DNA of 64,000 bases from Diaporthe sp. PMI_573 (GCA_021399435.1 JAJTUP010000012.1:868001-932000); one strand, 5' to 3'. Shown: positions 10,772 to 22,550, numbered from the stretch's first letter. Numbers and translations are program-made. Notes: generated from the sequence alone by a model not told the origin.

Positions 10772-11960
10772 TTAGAAGGGGATGTTGGGAGATGGCTGGC
10801 TGCCGAGCATCTCCTGCTGTTCCTGGAGCTCCTCGCCGCCGGTCTCGATGGAAATGCCCAGACCAAGCTTCGCGGATTGCTGCAGTCGCACGTCAGTATC
10901 TCAACCATATAGAGCGCATGACACCGCTGGACTTGGACTTACCGTGGCATGGTCAACGTCAGCGCCGACAGTCATCATGACAGGCCCGGCGACCCGCTTC
11001 TCGAGCAGACAGCTCAGCTTGCCCTTAGAATCCAGCTGAGCGCGGAAGGTCGACATGCGGAAGTCGTACTTTGCGCCGAAGGTGGTCGTGCCCTCCTTCT
11101 GGAGCGGCCCGCCCATCATCGCGCCGGCACCACCCGCCAGGGTCAAGCTCATGTCTACACCGGCCTGGACCTTGTCGGACAACTTCCTCCAGTAGGTGGT
11201 GTTCAGGCCACCGGTAGCAGACAGCTGGGCGGTAGCAATCCAGTCGTCGCTCTTGTACTTTCCGCAGTAGGCCACCATAGCCTCCGGGGGCTGGCTCAGC
11301 GCGGGCCTCTGCCACATAGCCTCGAGCCCGAGGGCGAGCTTGGGGGTGACTGCCTGCATGTAGCTGCCGATGAAGATACCGGTCAGACCACCCTCCAGGT
11401 ATGAGGGGTTCAAGCCCTTGACGGAGGCTGTGAAGTCCCTGCCGGTGTATTCCTGCTCCCATTGCGCCATGTCCTGGCCACCGGTTCCGATCTGGAATTG
11501 GGTTTTTGTGACCAAGGATTGCGACCACCTCCAGTTGAATCTTGTTGAGAGCTGGCCGTCATTATCGATATTTCCCTGCAAGAACATCTGTTCCGCCGAC
11601 CCAATATCAGTGCTCTGCCGCCGGTGTTACAATCATGCCACGACAACTGACCTTGTTTGTGCCGTAAAGGGCGGCGAATGTATATGGGTTTGACCGCTCA
11701 CCCAGCGCGAAGGCATGGGAGACTTGGAACAGAGGGTAGAGGCTGAAGGCCTTGGTGAGATCGGCGCGCAGACCAGTGAACATGTAATTGTTGAGGAGGA
11801 CATCACGCTGGACCTCCTTGGCGAGGCCCTCGACGGTGCCGGGGTTCGACAGGCCCAGCTTTGCGCGGCGCTCTTGGAAGGAACCGACGGCATCTGAAAA
11901 GGACTTTGCGATGGGGTTGTTGAGCAGGACGCCGAATGGCGAACTGGAGATTGAGGCCAT
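10772..11960 (-). CDS. tom40: mitochondrial outer-membrane import channel Tom40
   Basis: I model three exons: 11960-11652, 11587-10943 and 10879-10772, giving 353 residues, close to the roughly 350 of other fungal Tom40 proteins. It is the beta-barrel pore of the TOM complex, through which almost all nuclear-encoded mitochondrial proteins pass. Conserved stretches are [19 protein letters not shown] near the N-terminus, [41 protein letters not shown] [12 protein letters not shown], and [20 protein letters not shown] followed by [10 protein letters not shown]. The last exon is only 108 bp and ends with the typical short NIPF tail, which confirms the splice. Introns are 64 and 63 bp. The start at 11960 ([10 protein letters not shown]) matches the family N-terminus; the open frame upstream is 5' leader. 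Confidence 0.95.
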
Positions 11961-13530
11961 GATTGCAGTAATTCCGAGGGGACTAAGCGAGACGACGAGG
12001 GGGCCGGCGGTGGCAGGGGAGACGGAGAGGTCAGAGAATGCGTCGACGTCACAGCCAAACGCAAAAGACTGAATGGGTTGGGGAAGAAGGGCAGCAGAGC
12101 GCGTCGGCTCGGGAGGGTTAACCGGGACCAGGCAGACGTCGCTTGATGCAATGACAATGCGACAAGAGAGGCTCCCCCAGCTGGGCGAAAGGGAGGTTGT
12201 GGTTGAGGTGAGGCTGACAGATTTTGGTAGTCGTCGTCTCAACACCGCGTAGGTTCGGAGCTGGCAGACCAGTCTTGGAAGAAAGACCCAGTCCAAAAAT
12301 TTCGAGCTCTGCTAGGCCGGTCTCTGACGACAGGGCTATACTGGTGCAACGGGGGTTATCAAGGGTTTGTGGACCGAGGCCTGCGAGGGAGGAGGGAAAG
12401 GTGGACCGTGCACCTGTGCTAGAGGTACGCCTGGCGTTCGAGCACAGTACCTAGGTGCAACAAGGCAGATGACCACGGAGTAATTGAAAGAGGAATTTGT
12501 GTGCTTCGTCTACCTAGGCAGCTACAACAATTTTCTATTTTTTATTGCAGGACTTGTCAACAAGACCGAGGAACACAGTCATGACGGACACTGGCTATAT
12601 AGGCAGCCCCTCTTTCTTAGCGGCACCCCGCGCCGGGCAGCTGAAAATGGAGGACAAAACCCGACAGAAACAGTTGAGCTCCTACCCAGGGTCGACGTCA
12701 AGGCCCGGACCGTGCCTTTTCGAGCACACATAATAAGCTGCATAGATTCGCATCGGAACTTGTCCTTGACATCTTCTGGTAGAATCATCTCGTCTCGTCT
12801 TGCCCCTGGTCCATCAGCTGGCAGCAGCGTCGACCCTCTCCCATAAAAACCCTGAAAGACCAAAGCAACAGAAGCGACGCCCGACCGCCTCCGGCAGACA
12901 GGTAGGAGGTGAAGCCGCGATTCAGGCCAGCCTATCTGTCCGGGTACCACCTGGGCCTGGTCAGCACCGCCCCGGCTTCTTCCTGAGAGGCATTTCACCT
13001 GTGGCATCAACGACAGTGCTCCTCCAAATATTTGCTCTCCACGGCATACCTCAAGCAGCCTGAGTTCACTGACTCCCTGGAGCAACAACTTCCGAACCTA
13101 TAGTCATTTTCGCCTTGCATTCGGAACCGATCTTTTACCGCCACTTGACCTCGAAATCGACACCTATTCCGGAACCTCAGACGGTATCTCTTGCATATCA
13201 CCTCGTCATTGCGCCTGTGTGCAGTGCAATAGGTTGGATATTGGCTTGAACCTGCACATTGTTTGTCCCCTCCCTGACTGTATCTGTCCGGCCGCTTGCC
13301 TGCTTGCCTGCTTGCCTGAGGATGGATACGCTTCTGTGAGTAAACTCCTCCCACATCTGTGACCTTGCCCTAGCCCATGAGGTCAAACACCTGCTCGCTC
13401 TTGCCCGAATACATTCACTTCTCCTTGCCCTCTCTCCACGTCTCCATCAGGATTCACTCTTCTGTCTGTCAAGGACATACAACTTCAATCCCCAGGACTT
13501 GCCCACCAGGCTTTCGTCAGCACAGGCACA
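11961..13530. other. divergent promoter region between TOM40 and PFK-2
   Basis: These 1.57 kb separate two divergently transcribed genes and should hold both promoters. Near the PFK-2 side it is pyrimidine-rich and contains three copies of CTTGCCTG (13295-13318). Two CCTAGG-centred near-palindromes lie at 12448-12457 and 12511-12520. Long open frames on either strand (for example 12579-13088 minus) look like chance frames. Confidence 0.55.
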
Positions 13531-15541
13531 ATGTTGCCGGCCAAGATGCTCAGCACTCGAAATACTCCAAGGCCCAATGTTAGGCCGGAGGTTGGTGATG
13601 ATTTGGATGTCCAGACAGCTGATTCAAGCAGGACGGCCGAGATTGCGGCCAACGCACCACGATACCGGCGGAAGAGCTCGACTTTCATCGATGCTATCCA
13701 CGATGTCACTGAGGACCAGGATATGGCCCCGGCCCAGCTCTATAGCACCATGTCCGGTCGACTCTTCCACTCCGGCAGGATAGCAATCGTCATGGTCGGC
13801 CTTCCAGCCAGGGGCAAAACCCATATCTGTGTCTCCATGGCTCGCTACCTTGCCTGGCTCGGAGTCAAGACTCGCATCTTCCATCTCGGGGACTATCGCC
13901 GTGCTACTGTTGGTCCTGGCGGCCACGTGCCAGAGGACTATTTCTTCCCAAACGCCACGCCCTCGTCCGTCATGCTGCGCCAGAAGATCCTCAAGAAGTG
14001 TCGCGAAGACATATATGCATGGCTTAACCATGAGAATGGCCAGGTTGCCATCTACGACGCTGTGAACCCCACTGCTGCTGGCCGGCGATCCCTGGCCAAG
14101 GAGTTCGCGAAACACGATGTTCAGGTAGGACCAGTGCACCAGGATTCTCGATTATTTGACATGGGGTCCTGTGCTAATCCTCACGAATCAGACTCTTTTC
14201 CTCGAATCATATGTCAATAACGATAAGATTCTGAGAGAAAATGCAAGGAATGTCAAAATCCATTCCCCTGATGTGAGTGCCAAGGCTGGTGAGGTATACA
14301 CAACCCGTTTGCATGAGGTTGACAACTGCTGCAGTTCCATGGCATGGATCCAGACGAAGCTGCCAAACTCTATCTTCGACGAATCGAGATGAAGATTCCC
14401 GTGTTCGAGACGATGAATGAGAATGAGCTGAATTATGTGAAGATGATCAATGCTGGACAGGGTTTCTTCTACAACAACGTCAGCTTCAACGTGAGTATGC
14501 CCCTCTTGTCTGGTAATGCCGACAGGCAATACCTAAAGGGATCTCTATTGCTGGGGCCACGCCCCTCGTGGTATTCTACTGACAATGTATGGGTAGTACC
14601 TCTCGCATCGTATAGTCTTCTACCTCACAAACTTGCACATAAAATCCAGGACAACTTTCTTCGTCCGAGCTGGTGCCGCGACCGAGGAAGACTCATATAA
14701 AGCCGATGCTGGCCTTAGCGAACCAGGTCAGGCCTACGCTGTCAAGATGACAGAGACTCTCATAAAACATCGCGAGCAAGAACGACAAGCGGCCATCGAG
14801 GCTGGTGGGACCGACGTTCCCTTGAAGCCTCTGACAGTATGGACGTCAACCAGATTGCGAACGGTACAGACCTCGAAACCTCTCCAGGACAAAGGCTACA
14901 AAGTCCGCCAGAGGTCCCAGATGAGTCAGATCAACCCTGGAGTCTGCGAAAAGCTCTCTGAACGAGCCATCCGGAGCATATATCCTGAAGAGGTCGAGAA
15001 GCACGAGCTGGATCCGTATCACCATCGCTATCCACGAGCAGAGGTCAGTCGCACGTGAAAGTCCTGAGAGCGAGGACGAGGTTGCTAATCCTCTGTGCAG
15101 TCATACCACGATCTAGCCGTCCGCCTCGAGCCTATCATTCTGGAGCTCGAGCGCGAGCAAAATGATCTCCTGATCATTGCGCACGAGTCCGTTCTCCGGG
15201 TTCTATATGCGTACTTGATGCATTGCAGCACCACAGATATTCCCAAGCTCAAGTTCCCCCGCGATGAGATTATCGAGATCATTCCGGCGGCTTATCAGAA
15301 TGAGGCGAAGCGCATTCACATTCCCGGTCTGGACCCGAGGATGGTGCCCGGCTCCCCTGAAGACATCCGTATTCCTGTACCTTCCATGCCCCCAAGTGGG
15401 ACTTTAAGTCCAATACCAGGCCTGTCCAGTCCGATAGAAGGACAGGCCTCTCCTGTTAACATGGAGGGGCAAAGACCGCCAGAGAAAGTCATCAATAAGG
15501 CTGCAGAAATGGTTGCGGACAAGGTCGCCGACGAGGATTGA
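13531..15541 (+). CDS. 6-phosphofructo-2-kinase with inactivated fructose-2,6-bisphosphatase domain
   Basis: I model five exons: 13531-14124, 14192-14272, 14335-14490, 14597-15043 and 15101-15541, giving 572 residues. The N-terminal kinase domain has the P-loop GLPARGKT (residues 90-97) and YRR, and should make fructose-2,6-bisphosphate, the main activator of glycolytic phosphofructokinase. The C-terminal half is a histidine-phosphatase fold (WTSTRLRTVQTS, INPGVCEKL, HHRYPRAESYHDL). In the phosphate-accepting RHGES motif, however, the sequence is RAGAA: the catalytic His is Ala302 and the following Glu is Ala304. The acid Glu of the NEIDAG motif is Gln388. The second His is kept (His454, IIAHES). 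The enzyme is therefore probably kinase-only, like yeast Pfk26. The tail from about residue 500 is Pro/Ser-rich. The start is the first ATG of the exon frame. Confidence 0.93.
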
Positions 15542-17493
15542 CGAGGATGCGTGATACGGATGCATGCAGAGATCTTCGATGGAGCTGAGCTTGCTTTGTT
15601 TAAGTGATGCCTGACTTTTGATGTTTGAAATCCTTTCTGCAGACTGGGCTTACCTCGCTGTAAGGATAGAACTAGAGTTATGAACATTAAATTCTCTGTG
15701 GCAGCCTCACTTGGTATCAAGACGTTCGGCAATTTACATGTTGACATACCGATTCTCCCTTAGCCTGATCCCCGGCCTCCCTCGCTCTCCTACCAGGGCA
15801 ACACTGATATCCATAATTAATGAGTGCACTTCCGCAATCCACCGCAAATCATCTGAACTTGAGGAGTATTCTGAAACCTAGCTGTGACTCGATTCAGTAC
15901 CCAATATCAGCTAGTCTCATGGAGTTTATTGTCACTTCTAAACCGCAAAGAACTGACACAAGCTTGTCTACTGCTAGCGAGGTAAACAGAGACCAGCCAA
16001 AAGACCAGTATTTCCAATCGCAGATGGGTTCTTCCTAATAGTATATAAGTGCCGTACCGTTACAACAACATCTTGATGATTCAGTTTTTAACTTTGAGAT
16101 CCCCCAATCTTGGTTGATGTTGGTACGGCCCTGATGCCTTAGGTCAGGGGGTCTTTGCACGTGCAAATAGGGGCGAGCAAAAGGAACCACCGTACGTGTC
16201 TGGGTACGGGTTCGATTCTTGCTACGGAAGGAAGGAGGAAGCTATCGCCACCGTGGGCGCCGAAGCGCTTGGTGTAGTAGCCGGCCCTTCTGCTGACTAA
16301 GCCGAACCGGCCCTTCTGATTGGCCAGAGCCGGGCCGGGCATGCGGTCCCTTCCGTGGCTTATTAAACCGACAGTTGAGGCATATGACGATAATTTAAAG
16401 CCTGATTTCTGCGTGGCGAGGCACTCATTAAATTGAGAAGCCTTCTACTCTCAGAGGGCTTTTTTCTTTTAGTGCAAACTTGCGTTCTGAAGACAATGTC
16501 CAATTAACTGTGTCGTATTCAGAATTGAGACGACTCAACGTGATTATCTATGACATTCACTGGCTTCGGCAGCCTCAGCCGAACTAGAAACACAGCCCGG
16601 CGTCTACAAATCTGTACTGGGGTGCTCGAAACCCGAGAAAAGAAGGAATGGCTCACCATGCATCCAAAAAAAAATCACTCTCAGGGGCATATTTGCTTCT
16701 ACCAGAGGGTTCCTGAGGGTATAACAATTGTTCAGTATCAGAACATGGTAAAGCTTGGCGGGAAACGGGTAGAAATTCTTTGAGGAGGTCGTCAGAAGCA
16801 AAGCAGTATTTTGACTAGACCATTGTGGCGTCGAGAAACAACAGGTCCATGAGATAATATCCACGTCAGTACTAGGAGTAATTAATATGTTATACGAGTG
16901 AGGCAAGAAATGTTCCAAGCATTCCTTGGAGGCCGACAAAATTTCATCAAATCGAAACAGTGAACATAGTGCGAGATCATTATTTAAAGCCAACAACCTG
17001 TTATATTTGCTTTGGTCTCTATCCTCGTCGTGAACTATGAAAAATACCTGTTGGTTGAGCGTCCCTATCCACCCAAAGTGTCAAGTAGACATTGAGCGCG
17101 TCCCAACAGACAATGAGAAGATGCGATGGAAGCCCTCCCCGTCCTGTTTGAATCTGAATAGGCCACTGGGTCGTGTGATGCCGAGGGGGGCTCCGGGAAA
17201 GAAGGAGAAACTGATATTTTATATTTGCTCCGAGAGGTCTTAGAGGTGTTGCTTGTCGTCTTCTTGGTGCAGCTGTCCATCAAAGGCGAGCCCGCTGCTC
17301 TTCTATGGTTGAGATTGTATGCCGTACAGTTGCTGGTGGGAAGCCTCTGAAACGACTGCTCGTGGCAGTGTCCCAACCAGTGCGAGGCATGGTGTTTCCG
17401 AAGTCCGGAGCCGACATTCAAAAGTAGTTGTGCCGCCTCTCACTGGTGCTGTTGGAACTTCCCGTTTGCAGGGCAAAGGCGCAGCGGGGTACT
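15542..17493. other. intergenic, no gene seen
   Basis: This lies between the PFK-2 stop and the stop of the pheromone precursor. Open frames are short. Around 16195-16345 there is a GC-rich patch with an imperfect hairpin (GAACCACCGTAC against GTACGGGTTC) and two copies of CGGCCCTTCTG, perhaps an old element. The final few hundred bases are the likely 3' untranslated region of the pheromone gene. Confidence 0.45.
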
Positions 17494-17574
17494 TTACATG
17501 ATGACACAGTAAGAGTATCCGTTGGCTCCCATGGAGGAGTTGGCGGTCTGAGTCTGCTTGGTGGTGGAAGGCAT
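17494..17574 (-). CDS. a-factor-like lipopeptide pheromone precursor (CaaX)
   Basis: A 26-residue frame runs from ATG 17574 to TAA 17494 without introns. It starts MPSTTKQTQT, continues with SSMGANGYSYC and ends in the CaaX box CVIM. The layout is that of ascomycete hydrophobic pheromone precursors such as Neurospora mfa-1 and the Mf2 precursors of Cryphonectria: MPS start, Thr/Gln/Ser-rich leader, Gly-Tyr before the Cys, and a C-terminal CVxM. After farnesylation of Cys23, removal of VIM, carboxymethylation and N-terminal trimming, the mature peptide would comprise the last residues up to the Cys. It would leave the cell by a Ste6-type ABC exporter and be sensed by a Ste3-type receptor on the opposite mating type. 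A met at position 15 and the A/N variation are the main differences from remembered relatives. I recognise the family but not a species. Confidence 0.88.
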   Translation of the reverse strand: MPSTTKQTQTANSSMGANGYSYCVIM

Positions 17575-17698
17575 TTTGGTTGATTGGTTGAGGCTCGAAA
17601 GCGTTCAAAAATTGTTATGTGAATTGAAGTGAAGATCTGAATGATTGCGGATGGTGAGCTGGAAGAGAAACGGGGAATAGCAGTTGGGAAGACTGGAT

Positions 17699-17706
17699 TC
17701 TTATAG
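17699..17706 (-). promoter_or_regulatory. TATA-like element of the pheromone gene
   Basis: CTATAAGA on the minus strand lies about 125 bases before the pheromone ATG, fitting a strongly expressed small gene with a leader of roughly 100 bases. Between them an ATTGTT motif (17611-17616 on the plus strand) matches the core bound by HMG-box mating-type proteins; that link is inference. Confidence 0.4.
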
Positions 17707-18488
17707 TCCATGGGCAGTGCGAGGTCTTAAGTGGATTTGTCTGCTCGACGGGACACTGGTAGAAACAACTTGGTTTTGGACTTTTGGACCGCCATCGTGG
17801 ATCTTCTGTGATTGTTGATCATATTTTTCATGCTTTTCAGCAATCGAATTCTATCATCCAGGCACACCTTTGCAGTCTGCCGTTGCGCAGAGAACATAAA
17901 ATAAAATGGAACAGGTTCGCCGAGAGTGTGGTTATTTCGAGACACTTCATATTGTGTCTTAGTATTGTGGCCGCCAGACGAGGAGTGTCGCATGGAAAAA
18001 CAACGTGGATTGCCCGAACCGCACCACGTGTCGTTACCGAAATATCATTTTTCCCCCGCCCCGTTACAAGACAGAAGGACTTCTCTAGAAAGAAGGCCCA
18101 CTCAAAAAGCCATGAAGGATGCACCGTTAAGCAAAGAGGATATTTACTGCTTCCGGATTTGTTCGGTCACCTATCGACGGTCACCTATCGACGGTCACCT
18201 ATCGACGGTCACCTATCGACGGTCACCCATCGACCGCACCACAAGAACGTCTTGATATTGTTCCTTGATATTGTGCCTTTAATTATGTCAGATGAAATAG
18301 TCACAAGTCACAAGTGGAATTGCAACGCAGCCCCCTTTATGTGATAGGTTCTTATGAGTCCTCCAAGTATGATATCCTGGTCAACAAGCCCTGCCATTTG
18401 GACGGAGCCGCATCGCCAAGCTGCGTGGACTGGTCATTTTCGCGTCTTGCAAGGCCGGAAGCTCCACACACGATGATCCCACTGAGCT
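17707..18488. other. intergenic between pheromone gene and cyanase
   Basis: This holds the upstream region of the pheromone gene, the 14-bp tandem repeat at 18165-18234 and the 3' side of cyanase. No gene is seen. Confidence 0.5.
18165..18234. repeat. five tandem copies of a 14-bp unit
   Basis: The unit GGTCACCTATCGAC repeats five times head to tail. Four copies are identical and the last has one change (CCC for CCT). It lies about 590 bases upstream of the pheromone ATG and 255 bases downstream of the cyanase stop. Confidence 0.9.
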
Positions 18489-19184
18489 TTAGAAGCGTGT
18501 GAAAGGCAACCTAAACCTCGTGATTAGTCTGCGTACTCTATGTCAATGGGAGGCCACGGCAACTCACCACTTGCCCCTCCAGGTAATGACGACCCAGGCA
18601 TCCCCCTTCTCATCAACCTCCTTCTCAACCTTGGTGCTGAAGCAGATAGCGCTCATGATGCCGTCGCCAAACTTCTCGTTCAGGACAGCCTTGTAGGCGT
18701 AGCCGTAGTTCTGGATGACCTCGTACAGGCGGTAGATCAGCGGCTCGACGGGGGGCATGGGCCCCGAGCGGCCACGGTCGGGGATGGCCATCAGCTGTGG
18801 CGCAAGGACCTCCTTGGGGATGTCGAGGAGCGACGAGAGCTTTTCGACATCCTGGGCCGAGGCCTGGGCCTGTCCGTAAAAGATGGCGGCGACGGCGACC
18901 TCGCTGCGGCCCAGCAGGTTGGCGATCTCGGAGAAGCTCAGGCCGGCCTTGGTCTTGGCGTTGAAAAGCTGGACGATGTGTTAGCAGCGTGCTGGTAGCG
19001 CATATATTTTCCGCTTGGTGAAGCTGTTGAGCAAGGCTCGGGCAGTTGACTTACAGTCTGCGAGTGAGCCGGCAGACGGTCAACGATAGAGCTCTACAAC
19101 CTCTGTTGTCAGTTTCATCATTGCCCTGTATGATCGCGAGGATTTTCGTACATCGAGCGTCGCAAGTCGCTTCTGGTCGGCCAT
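18489..19184 (-). CDS. cyn1: cyanate hydratase (cyanase)
   Basis: I model four exons: 19184-19152, 19093-19055, 18968-18568 and 18510-18489, giving 164 residues, as expected for fungal cyanases. The enzyme converts cyanate and bicarbonate to ammonia and CO2 (via carbamate), detoxifying cyanate in the cytosol. The N-terminal helix-turn-helix-like part includes [19 protein letters not shown]. The catalytic core [20 protein letters not shown], followed by [12 protein letters not shown], carries Arg104, Glu107 and Ser130, matching the bacterial triad in spacing. The last exon is just 22 bp and completes the family ending GKWLPFTRF; its acceptor is preceded by an ACTAATC branch point. Exons 1 and 2 (33 and 39 bp) restore the usual [18 protein letters not shown] junction, supporting the model. 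Confidence 0.94.
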
Positions 19185-22100
19185 TCTCGGAGATGTTGGA
19201 GCTGGTGGGGCTAGAGAAGGGTGACTTGGGTTGTGGATGTGCTGTGAGCTTTGAAGCTTGGTATTGTCGTGCGTGTTGATATAAAATTTGGAGGGGTTCG
19301 TGCAGACAAGGTTTCTACATATGTGATGTCTCAGGAACGCCAATGGTGATCCTTGGCTTGATATAGTCGCTGCTGTCAGAGGAAAGCACAAAAGCAAGCT
19401 CGACGTCATCCACTCTTTCACTACAGGTTCCATCGTGACGGGTCGGGATTCCTGGAGATCCAGACCCGCTGTAGGGAACCCCACCCCACGCCCGCCGACT
19501 CCGCACGGAGATATCCCGGTCTGCTCTCGGCGAGGCGGCGAGGCCAAGTTGTTAAGTCGCCCAACACCACAGCATTTGGCATATCCCGGTCTTGGGACTG
19601 TGGGTTTCACAAAGCCACTGATTCCACTCGTTCTCTAAACGTGACAAATCATTACCTACCCACAAAAGTCCTGACCCCAGAATTCGCAAGTTCTGCACTT
19701 CGCAGTTCATGGGCCGCGGTGGAACTTATCGTCAGCCCCTGAAGCTGTATGAGCCCAATACCATCCTTGAGTCACAGCATGCAATTAGTATTAGTACAAT
19801 ATGCTGCTTGAGCCACAGCACGCAATTGAACTTGTGTTGCCATGCGGCGTCAAATATAGGACTGCGGACACCGGGCTCATTCATTGCTTCAGAACAGCGG
19901 TAAATTCAAGGGTGCCCGAGGAGCGTTGTGATGAATTCCAGGCCGATGCGATTGCCAGGTAGACAGAAGGCCAAAAATGCATCTCCAGGTCGGTGAATAC
20001 TAGCAAATATGATATTGTCTGCTCACTGTGGATTCGGCAGTTTATATCTGGAACCGCTCAGGGCGCCGTGCATTTGATGTCTCAAGGCCCAAGACTGGGT
20101 AGAATCGTACATTTTATGTAAAGTAGTTACCCATGCTGATCAGTCGTACAGCCAAGAGAATGAGTGGTGCCTGCTACAGGTTTCAATTCCGTGTACACAT
20201 GGAGCACTGTCTGACCATTGGATAGGCTATTACCTAGATACCGCAGAAATGGGTCTGTCAGGCCCTTGGTCTCGCGTTGATGCGGAGAGGACACTTTCGC
20301 CAGAGAGTATGATGCTGGTCCCAACATTCAATTTAAACGTGTCCACTGAAGAATGAAGACCGGGGCAGCAAGTGGACGACGAGAATCAGCCCTGCCCTCG
20401 GGAACGAACGAAGACGACAAAATTACCCAACACTTGTACCTCAAACCCTTGACTCGAAATTGATCGGCCACTATCCAACTTTGGAAGCTCGCCTTTCCAG
20501 TCATCTCCAAGGTGCGTGCTTTTATAGCTATGAAACACATCGACAGTTGCTGTGCCGATGAAGCTAGTGGGAGCGATCATAGAGGTGGTCACCAGAGCAG
20601 AGAAGTTCGCTGAAGACGAGTGACAGTGGAGTGTCGACAGACTGCGAGTTGGAAATGTTATCAGGAGGTAGGAATACATGCTAAACGTGGCACAGGCAAG
20701 TTCATTATCGCTTGGAGATGTGATGCTATGAAGGGAAATAATCTCAAACGACCACTGGAAGGAGCGACTTCAAATATTCTAATTGCATACCTATCGCCAT
20801 GCAGACAAGTACTCGGAGAGTTAACCCATCAATCCGAGCTGATAGGTTTTCGCTTGTAAGGCCAGTACCTCGAAGCTATAGCCATACAATCCGATTCCAC
20901 AATCTGATACTTCCAGAATTGGTCCCATTGAAGAGAAAGAATCAAAAGATGTGGCAGGGTTAACTGGGACTGGCAAAATATGCGATGCTTGTACTCGAAG
21001 TGGACGCGGATGGCCAAAACCTAACTGCAAAAGGGGCCACATAGCACTTACAGGCATCCTTTCTCAAAGGCACATGAAACGCATCCGCTGAACCCCTATA
21101 AAATGCCACAGGAGAAATCTTTGTCTGATGAAGGCCGGAGAATTTCGCGGTCCGCTAAAAAGTCTTGGGGAGGTCTCCGGTCGTCCAGCACAGAACGATC
21201 TTTGGATGGGCAATTGGCTTTGCAGAGCGGACATTCCTCCAGCACTAGATAATGGCAGCTCAGCCAAGTCGTGTACATGTAGTGGGAACAAGCGTGCCAG
21301 ACCATGTTCGCGCCACAAACGAAAGGTAAACGGTCAAGCTTGATTCCACATGGGGTTCTGGTGGGCCAGCACGCATGGTCATGACAAATTCTGCTGAAAC
21401 AAATCTGTCAAAATAGGCGTCACGGAACGAGACTGATGCCAGTACCATCTACCTTAACGGCACCTGAGTTTGGTCAGGGCCATGAGTCTGCGGAGAGCGA
21501 GTAAGAGCGTGGTTTCCCAACTGCGTATCCACTCGACAGTATTAGGAGGAGGGGGAGAGGCGAGCAATATTCGCGCAAAGTAAGCATAGACATGCACTGT
21601 GACGTCCAGCAATGCAATTGGCCGGTGCGGTTATTTTGTATTAAACTGGTCCTTCACAACGTCAGCCTCGATGCCAAGGAACTCTCGTGCCACCCGAAAG
21701 TTTCCAGAAGATATGAACATGGCCCGTGTTGATCCTTCAGAAATGCCAAGACGGCAACTGCTCACGGGACGAACGTCGTGCGCGACATTGAATCATCAAG
21801 CCGTCCAGACCGAGAAAACGGGAGGCCAGACCGTCGTTTTCCCGTCCGTCCGTCCGTCCGTCAGTCCCGCATAGTTTCGTATCTGTTTTAGGCCCTCCCC
21901 CCTCGAGGGAGTCTCTGGCCGGCCGGCCTTGAGAAGTGACTTGTCAGACGCGATTGAAAGTCTGGGGGAGAGAAGTACGCCAGAGCCTATCACAAACAGC
22001 ACCGCGGATGGGGCCAGATGGGGGAGGGAAATTGCTAGCAGGGGTGGCCCTGGCGGTGTGGTGGCACGCCACAACAGTCGAGGCAGATCCGATGCACGCG

Positions 22101-22550
22101 AGCACACAGATCCTAGAAGGCACCGGCGGCGAGAGCGAAAAGGCTCACACGACCTGCGGAGCATCGGCACCTCAGGTTGAGAGCTAGTTGGACGTGCAAA
22201 GGGGGTGTGGTTTCATTCGGTGTCTGGGAGTCTCCCAACGAGCACGATTCCGGCCGTGGTGTGACCTCTGGGACCCTGGGGGCTGGGGATGTTTGGATGA
22301 TCCGCCGATCTGCAAAAACAAGCTTTCTATCAATCCAAACCTAAAACGAATCCCGCATGGCCTGCCTACCCTTCTCCCACACCACCGGCAAAAGTTGCCT
22401 CGCCCCGCGTACCTGTGCCCCATGCCCTCGAAACACCAGCCATGTAGAAGGATTAAGATGAATGTTGTGGAGCCTGGAATGAGCCACCCAATATGATCGC
22501 ATTAAACTCTAGGTATCCGCCAGCCCGACGCAGTCATCACCACCAACTGA
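19185..22550. other. intergenic, no secure gene
   Basis: These 3.4 kb between cyanase and the AIM6-like gene hold many short frames but nothing I can assign. One minus-strand frame (21305-21096) is rich in Cys and His and is treated among the findings. A (CCGT)5 microsatellite lies at 21842-21861. Confidence 0.45.
21842..21861. repeat. (CCGT)5 microsatellite
   Basis: Five CCGT units in tandem in non-coding DNA. Confidence 0.9.

Noticed and set aside
11607..12296. N-terminal extension of Tom40 up to 12296
   Set aside because: The family N-terminus begins at [10 protein letters not shown] (ATG 11960); upstream residues are unlike any Tom40 and are better read as leader.
12579..13088. 169-codon minus-strand frame in the TOM40/PFK-2 promoter
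   Set aside because: No motif, overlaps plus-strand frames of similar quality and sits in a pyrimidine-rich promoter.
16195..16230. tRNA-like GGTTCGATTC element
   Set aside because: It resembles a T-loop but has no matching T-stem, anticodon arm or acceptor stem.
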